NCBI RefSeq assembly: GCF_003286085.1
Contig: NW_020825336.1
Span: forward strand, 1,054,001-1,118,000
DNA from: Drosophila persimilis
Lineage: Eukaryota; Arthropoda; Insecta; Diptera; Drosophilidae
Reading direction: 5' to 3'
Length of the DNA stretch: 64,000 nucleotides
The notes beneath the pieces were generated by a model, which was not told the origin of the DNA, searched no databases, and saw nothing but the letters and a program-made list of their open reading frames with translations. Within the stretch, counting starts at the first letter, position 1. Every line of letters starts with the position of its first letter. This document shows positions 56,523 to 64,000 of this stretch, one piece after another. A program made the position numbers and the translations under genes.

Positions 56523-59362
56523 CATGTGCCTTGGAACTCTGGAGCTCTGGAAACGAGAGCCCCCAAGGGCCAACTCTTGAAATTAACTTGAAAATATTTT
56601 GATCTAACAATTTATTATGCTTATTTCTTTCAAGTTTGTTAATTTCATGGCAATTTATAGAGTGGGGGGGAAGACGCAATTCCAATCAAAAGTGGGATGA
56701 TTAATGAATACCCCGGACACGTGTGCCACGCGGGGAAGGGGCGCGAAGTTCAACCAAGCATAAGCTATGACGAGAAACACAGAAACTAGAAACCGCAAAA
56801 CCCCAAAAGGTTGGCTGTGCACGTGCTCTCCTCTCTCTTTTTCTTCCTTTTTGATGGATGATAATCTCCAGAGGCCACAGAGGAGAGGGGAGCAGAGAGC
56901 AGGTAGTGAGCGGAAATTGGTAAACGAGTAAACACCACACACGCACACATACACATTAAAACCTCAAAGGATCTCCCCTCCCGGAAGGCGCCAGGGCTCT
57001 CTTGTGGTGTTGGTTTCTGATAGAAGAGGAGAGAGGGAGAATACCACTTCAAAATAAGGAAATTTTTATGAATTTGTTATTACACTCGAGAGAGTGCAGA
57101 GCAACAACAACAAAAGCACGGGAACAGAGAATAACCTTGAATTGCGTTCATCTCATCTCTCGTTTGTTTACCTCCGTTATCATAGATTGCAAAGAGTATG
57201 CCTGATTCATGGAGATCAATATATGTGGCCAGGTGATGGCGTAGACAGTGGGATCTATAGACAGCAGATTTGTTCCATGCACTTGGATCATATCTTTTGG
57301 CATTCTTTAAGTTCCGATTTAGTATAATCATGTCCACTCATCATATTCGGTAATTCGGAATCGTGGTAAAGGGTAACCGTCAGTCGACTACAACAGTCCA
57401 TATTTTTTTTGTCCTTTCTTTGCTGTCATTCCCATTTTATTGCGCAGTTCCCTTTTCCCCCTGTCCCGAGAAGGAGGGACGGACATAGATAAGCAGAGAT
57501 TTCGTTGAAGATAAAAATGCCTGGAATTCTCGTGGAAGGCAATTGAAATTGTCAACAAATTATTTATGATGCTCCTTCTCCTATACTGCACCCCTCACCG
57601 TCTAGGGTTCCACATGTAATCCTCTCATTAGTCAATTGTCAGCAGCTCTCGAGTGGAGGATATTCTCTCTTCCACTCATGATTGCTGATGGATTTACAGT
57701 TGAAAGTTGAGGAAATTCTCAAACGTTTGACCGTGAACTACCATTGAAACCCCAAGAACTGTTATTGTTTATCTTGAAAAAGGCGGGCGGAGGGAAAAAA
57801 GTGTTGAATATGTTGTTTGGATTGTCTTCAATTTTCTACATTTCCTTTGCTATCTTTTCCCCTTAATTGCTATTGTTGTTGTTTACTTTTCGAGTGAAAG
57901 CCGTCAACACACACGCCCTAACGCCCCAAAAAACTCCGCCCATTACATAAGAAATGTTTCCAATTGAAATGTAAAGCAAAAGAAAATGAGAAACTGTGGC
58001 ACACTCATCATCATCATCGTGCCCCGTGCCCCATTCCCTGGCGGGGCGGGCGGCTTTTGTCTTTTGAAAACTTGGCAAAACAATGAAGGAAGTTGGGCAT
58101 TGGATTTGGGGGGAGGGGGAGGGGGGAGTGGAGTTGTTCCCTCAATAAATCTCTTTTCGAATGCAAATGTTGCGTCAGCTTGGAAATCTTCACTTTCCTT
58201 CATTTCTCACACTCCAACAGATGTCTTCTTCTTGAAATTTCCTTGGGTTTTCTTTGGTTTTTGTTGATGTTTTCTTGGGTTTATACTTCAACGATTCCCC
58301 GGAAGTCGTTTTCTTAGAGCAGATCCCCTTTTTTTTTTGTTTTTGGTAGAGCAGCAGCTGCAAAGACAACTTTCTATTGGGGGATCTTTCATTTGTGATC
58401 TTTTCCTCTCGTTAATTGCCATCACCGATTCATTAATTATTGAATTATAGTTTCTTTATCCCCAATTTCATTCATTTCCTCTCTCATTTGTTTATGGCAC
58501 CATCTCTCTCTCTCTGTTTAGGGATTTATTCTCCCGAGCCGCTCTATTTTTGGCCCCCCTCCGAAATGTTGATGGATTGAAAACTGTCTCTCTGGATGGC
58601 ATTTGAGGATTAGCAGACACATTATTGTTTATGAAAATGTTCAAAAGGATTTGTCACGCCTTTGATTTATGTTAAATGTTAATGTTTTTCCCCGGGAGAA
58701 AAGGATGGAAATGGAGTTGCAGATGGAGTTGAATCTTCTGTAAAATCATTTGACACGAGCCATTAGACCCCAAGAGCCACCATGACGATGACGATGACGA
58801 TGATGATGGGTGTGTGTTATGGGGGGGATTATATTCCATAGAATCATGGAGAGGCGCCATTAATCTTATTAAGAGCTTAGAATCGAAGCAAATGAAGAAA
58901 TCTTGTAGCCAGAGAAATTATTTGGGTGGGGTGAATGTTTTCGATAGGCAATTAAGGGATTGTGGGGGATTAGAATGACTAGCTTTATATTTTAGGAAAA
59001 CAATTCAACCGAATACTAAATCTTGTTAACTAAAAAATTTTACCCAAATAAAACATTTGTGGGACCTTCAATACCCTACAAACGAACTCTCGAATGAGTA
59101 GGATATCCATCTTCGGCTCTCTTCGCACAAATGTTGCTCAAAAGGGTATTTTCGTGACGTCTAGTCTAGCACATTCCACGCATTTTTCTCTCAAACGTAA
59201 CTAGTATTTCCCATGGTTTCCCGTTCCTTTTCTTTGTTCCCCTACTTGTATGTTCCTTTTGTCTTCTGTTGTCCCTTTTACTCGCACACTCCTTAAATTT
59301 CTACCGCAATTGTTTGATTCTTACTTGTTTTTCAATTCCCGCAAATGGATATTTTTTTTTCA

Positions 59363-59802
59363 GTTCTTGTTGTTTGTTGTTGCCGGCACTTCGGCTGCTG
59401 TTGAGGAATAATCCGAAGATAGTCGATCCGAGTGAAACGTGTACGAAGTCCTTCCTGCAGGACGCTTTAAGGTGTGTATAACTGGCTTACACAGATTTGT
59501 TGTATATTTTTATTTTAGTGGTTATCTCTTTCTTTTGATATCTTTTTGCACTAGAATTTTCGTTTGTTTGCACTTTTTTATTTTGATGAACGCAGAAAAA
59601 ATAATTGTTTCCCTTTTTGATATCTGGTTTTGATTTTGATTTTGTGTTTGTTTTTCGTTTGATTTGATTTGTCTGTTTCTGGTTTTTGTTTTTATCGCAA
59701 TTTTCTCTCTCTCTCCCTTCCAAAAGGAGCAAAGAATCGGAGGAAGAACCGCCGAGGACAGAGTCAAAGGAAAGAGCGTGCGAACGGTCGCGATTCAAAC
59801 GG
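59363..59802 (+). other. Exon-like pair of unknown identity
   Basis: Segment 59363-59470 follows a long T-run ending CAG and is followed by AAG|GTGTGT. Segment 59726-59802 follows CTCTCTCCCTTCCAAAAG and is followed by ACG|GTAAAG. Joined, one frame is open through both (ends LQDALR then SKESEEEPPRTESKERA). No start codon or further exon was found, and the product is not recognised. They might be untranslated exons, a fragment of a gene beyond the window, or chance. Confidence 0.2.
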
Positions 59803-62800
59803 TAAAGTAAAGTAAAGTCGCGCTCTCGTGGTGTTTTCTTCGTGATGTCTGGTGTTGCTCAATTCGAATGTTGCTAGCGTTGGCAGGGCATGTTGCGAAG
59901 CTCTACCTCGTATTGTACCCTGTATGCATGTCGTTTTCTAGCAACATTTTCTGCACGAGCAACAACCACAGAGAGAGCAACATTTCTCGCTCTCGCTCTC
60001 TTTGCTTTCCGATTGTCGCTCTGCTGGAAGCGGCTTGCATATATGCAGGTAGCAACATTGCCGGCATACAGTTGCGATCAAAATAATAGCTCAGAAAATT
60101 TAAGCTGTGGTCTGTGCTTAAAATAACTAAATACTGATTTTGGACCTTATTTCAACATTATCTTACAAAATGAAACAGACTGAGGCTTAAACTTTAGCAT
60201 TGGACACACAACAGAAATGTAAATTTAATTGTTTTTTGTCGAATTGTGTATTTGTGAGTGCTATTATTTTGGCCACAGCTGTGACGCTCTGGCATTCGGG
60301 CATTCAAGGGTTGATTGTCGCTCCATTTCATGCAGCTGGAAAGCAGCAGGCGCTCTCGCTCTCCGTTTTCCCTCTCTTCTGATTGTGCATGCGAGAGAGA
60401 GGGCTATGTTTTGTTGTACAGTACATGCAAAATAGCGTCGCGTCTATTGCGTTTATGCTGTTTTTTTTTGTGAGTGTTTGGAACCGCTCAAAAAGGAATA
60501 TGGAGACAGAACGAGCATGAAGGGAGTGGGGGAAGCGAAAACCGGCTATAGGTAGGGATAGTGATTTTACAGGGTATGGTTTTCGGGAGGGGGGTTGGCA
60601 GCAGGACCTCTGAAATGGCAAGTGCCAAAGGATTGTGAGGCGCAGTATTTTCGGTTTCTTTTGTGGAAACATCTGTCAGATCGGATCGTCGAAACTCCAG
60701 GCGCTGATGCGTCATTACTTACAAACGCAACCCTTTTTCGGGGATAGTGGGGTAGGGGGGGTGTTAGGGTTCACTACCCCTGAGAAAAACAACTTTTTGG
60801 AAACAAGACTATGATGATTTTTCACGTCAACTTAGAGAGAATAGAAATTTTGATGCGTAACAAATGCGATTTACTACAGATGTTCTATGAAAGATTCTCA
60901 AAATATACGAAAAATACCATATCTTCAAAGTGTTATAGCTCCCAAACTAAAGATCGGGGAAGCATAAGCTATGTATCCAATAGTAGAACTCATTTTGATC
61001 CTTCTTTGGAGACATAGCGATCCTACGTTTTTCGTATCATAAAATGATTAAAGCCATAAGCCCCATGACGACACGTGCTGGGAATGGATTAATAGTTCCT
61101 CTCCCACTTCATCCCTTCCTCTCTTCATTCCCCACCCATCGTGTACCCACATGTCAACAACTTTCACGCCTCCTAAATATGTGGGTTCCCTACTCAAAAC
61201 GTTTGGAGCTACTGAACCATTTCATTAGATATTATGTTAGACATCTGCTACCGAAAAGGAAAAGGAAAAAAGGAACAAATGCTGAATATAAAAGAGGGAT
61301 AGAGTTACGTAGTAGCTGCCTTGATGTATGCCTGTCACGTAGGATCACATAGGATCAGAGGATCGGATCGCCTTCGAATCATCATTGAGGAAACCCACAA
61401 AATGTGAGGGAAGCATATGCAACTGTTTCTGTGCGTCTCTTTTGCTGGTTCCATGTGTGGGTTGTTGTGGCATATAATTAACAAGTTCTTCCTCTGTTTC
61501 TGTTTCTGTTTGTTATTCTTGTTCTTGTTCTTGTTTTAATTTAAATTTGGATCATCATTTGGCGTGGGCCCAGGAACAGGAAGCGAAATGGAAACCAAAA
61601 ACGAAACCTTTAAGAGGGGAGACCACGACATGTGATGTGTAATTCAATCAAGCAATGATTCAGTTTCAATATGTGCTTCCACTCGAAGTAAAACCCCGAA
61701 AAAGCCCGAAAAAGCCGCTTAATGTTTGAGCTCAATTATATGGCTTTTCTTTGTCGGGGGACAGGACCCTTTCGATTCGCCCCCGCCCCCGCCACAGCCC
61801 CATAAACGCCTCAAAGTCGACTACAAATGGTGGAACATGAAAGTTAAGCTTCCTTTTTGTTCCATTGCGAATTTTGTTTCGGACATAAAGACCAGACCTT
61901 TTTTTTCTTTTATTTTTGGCGAAAAACTACCCACAGTTCGTGCAACACCACTTTCTGTGGTTGCAACCACAAAAGTTACTGTTTTATTTACTCAAACGGC
62001 CAGAAGAAGGAGAAGTAGGTAGGAAGAAAGGGCGAGGCAAGGTCTGAGGCCTGGGGTCCGTGGTCTGTGGTCTGGTGCGCAGGAGGATGCGGTACCGTAC
62101 ATGTTGCAAACAACAGAACAAACAGCAAGTGCTGTAGGTGGTTTTGTGGCGCCCCTTAATGGAACGAACACCCACTCGCCTGACATGAAACGCTTTTAAG
62201 TGTTCTGTGGGATCTGGAGGTTAAACACCTTAAAGGAGACTACCATCCATCCGTCCGTACGTCCGTCCGTCTGTCTGTCTGTCTGTCTCGTGTTCTGATG
62301 AGTGGCTGAGAAGGAGTGGAGGAGTTTGGGTTTGGGGATTTCTCTCTTACGCGAAAGAAGATACAAAACTTCAGCGGAGACTCTGAAGAAAGTCGTGGGA
62401 TTGATTTCTTCAGAGAGATGTCTCATTCTTTCGCCTAAGCCGACGATTACAAAACTCTCCAAGGGTCAAATGTTGTCGCTGCCCATCAAAACACATCTCA
62501 TTGATGTCCCAGAAGTTGCTGTGACAATCTCACAGATACAAGATACAATATACAAGGGGGAGACCCACAAAAGTGCACAAAAGATCATTGAAGAATGAAA
62601 ATGAATCTGAAAAGATGCACAAAAAGATGCAGAGGGTGCTGCCTGCTGCCTGCTGCATCTGTGAGTCAAGTGAGTGGAAATAATCATCCCAGACAATAGA
62701 ACGAAACAGGGGAGGGAGAGACTTCCACGTCCACATCCACATGCACAGTTACAGCCACAGCTACTTCTTGCTGCATTTTGTGGCATTCAAAGTGCGAACT

Positions 62801-63669
62801 CAATTGCAGCAAAAGATTGTTGGAGAAAGGCGGAGAGCAGGAGCTAAAGTTCAAGTCGTTGCACTTTTCTCAAAAGTGTTGCACTCTCCCTCCAATGATT
62901 CAATGATTGGTGGAGACCGAGGCCCCAGCGCCACAGAGTCACAAAATTGGCATTCAAATTGTAATGCAAATAATATCCCCCCAAGCGATGATCCACTGTG
63001 CTGCGATTCTGACATTGAAATGGGCTTCAGTGCACAGAGATAGAGGCTGCCACACCAGTCACCAGCCAGCAGTCAGCAGCCAGCAGCTCCAGCAGCAGCA
63101 ACAGCAGCAACAGCAGCTGCCCCTCAATAAAAAGCGGTGCCCACAGTTCATGCCTCGTCGTGTGGGCCCCCTGTTTGCCATGGTTTTGGTGGGGGCACAG
63201 CCAGAGAGCTCCCTTTCCTCCTCTATTAATATCCGACTTCCTACAATTGGGTGAATGCTGCATAAATTGCATCTCAAAGGAAAAGACGGACGACTTTAAT
63301 GCGTCATAATTGAGGCACAATACAGGACAGGGCAGGCGGATGGGGGGATGGAGGGATGGATGTGGTTTTGTGGCATGATTTGATTAACCAACAAAGAATG
63401 TATCTCAAGATACAGACACCCACTTCTTTCACTCGTAGATACAATAGAGAGAAGCTTTGACTTACTGCCAAATTATTGATTTTCAGTCTACGATTGCAGC
63501 TTGCAGTAGTAAATGTATCTGTATCTCCATCTGTGTGTATCTTTTGGGTCTTGTGTGTGTGTGTGTGGGCGTTTTTTTCAAGGAAGCCCTTCAATGTTCT
63601 TTTTGCTTTATTTTTCCACAATTATCCGCTTAAAAGCCGCTCAAAGCGGGCCAAAGCAACACTGGGCAA
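59803..63669. other. Non-coding DNA, no gene recognised
   Basis: No coding frame with family resemblance. It contains GA-rich tracts near 59970-60010 and 60350-60400, a CAGGTAG at 60046-60052, a CCGT/CTGT microsatellite at 62245-62288 and CAG-rich runs near 63073-63120. Confidence 0.5.
62245..62288. repeat. CCGT/CTGT tetranucleotide microsatellite
   Basis: About eleven 4-bp units, CCAT then CCGT then CTGT, with one ACGT interruption. Non-coding. Confidence 0.85.
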
Positions 63670-64000
63670 AGTATCTTTAAGATGCAGTAGTGCAGCAAAA
63701 AAATATCCATCAGATGTAGTAGTTCTTTTCAAGTATCTTCAAGTTACAGAAGTGCACAAAACGTCTATTAGTGACACTGTAATGCTTCAAACGTATCTTT
63801 CCTATTGGGTGTCCAGTAAAAAGTATCTTAAAAATTCAGTAGAGCAGAAGGAGCATCTTAAAAATTTATTAGTGAAAGAGTAGTAAATGAAAATTAAGTA
63901 GTTGTGCAGATACATCATCTTTTCGATTCAGTGGTGCAGTAAAAAGTATCCTCCAGATACCCGAGTGCTGTTAAAGCATCTTTAAGATGTGCAATAAAAG
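63670..64000. repeat. Degenerate 30-bp minisatellite, cut by the window edge
   Basis: Units built on AAGTATCTTTAAGAT then CAGTAGTGCAGTAAA repeat about every 30 bp. The GTATC-type anchor occurs at 63671, 63703, 63733, 63763, 63793, 63823, 63853, 63915, 63946 and 63976. Units share perhaps 60-75% identity, so the array is old. Because 30 is a multiple of three, a frame stays open across 63476-63883; I take that as a by-product. Confidence 0.75.

Larger units (their letters stand above)
51876..59362. other. Intergenic DNA upstream of Neurotactin, no gene recognised
   Basis: Numerous short frames, none resembling a known family or flanked by coherent splice sites. A TG repeat is at about 55441-55472. 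A third CAGGTAG lies at 56900-56906. The 18-bp inverted repeat at 56456-56522 is listed separately. Regulatory sequences for Neurotactin are likely here but cannot be delimited. Confidence 0.5.

Overview
The window is arthropod, almost certainly Drosophila. Introns are mostly 56-103 bp, promoters carry the fly Motif 1, DRE and Motif 6 elements, and five genes match conserved fly or animal families. In D. melanogaster I recall these neighbours around 73A-C on 3L (Muller element D). The species is not one I can name. A recently amplified satellite and expanded non-coding DNA would fit the obscura group, but that is inference.

Layout: (1) 1-3476, upstream DNA of the first gene, ending in a strong hairpin just before its start codon. 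(2) 3477-7118 (+), a complete seven-exon Ephexin-type Rho GEF (Exn). (3) 7641-24064, a 16.4-kb tandem satellite made of two monomer lengths, 191 and 313 bp, with decayed relatives out to about 25.7 kb. (4) 24608-24966 (+), the spliced 3' end of an unknown gene or pseudogene. (5) 26602-40793 (-), a complete seven-exon FNIP1/2 homologue with a 9.4-kb first intron. (6) 43526-44200 (-), a three-exon cold-shock-domain protein of the CARHSP1 family (CG9705-like). (7) 45404-47504 (+), an RFWD3-like RING/WD40 ubiquitin ligase. (8) 48871-51470 (-), Neurotactin, with a TATA promoter and two Zelda-type sites at about 51.73-51.88 kb. (9) 51.9-64 kb, no recognisable gene, but an 18-bp perfect inverted repeat, an exon-like pair and, at the edge, a 30-bp minisatellite.

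The genes do not form one pathway. Exn is a cytoskeletal and synaptic GEF, Neurotactin a neuronal adhesion receptor, FNIP a partner of folliculin in nutrient signalling, RFWD3 a genome-stability E3 ligase, and the CSD protein an RNA binder. Exn and FNIP converge, and the satellite fills the space between their 3' ends.

The most unusual object is the satellite. Every interval between successive long monomers equals 313+191n bp, except three explained by a 63-bp deletion, a 79-bp deletion and a 19-bp duplication. Four long-monomer inserts are spaced exactly 886 bp apart, giving a higher-order repeat. The short monomer equals the long one minus 122 bp between two 10-bp direct repeats. A decayed outside copy still has the 122-bp segment, so the long form is probably ancestral.
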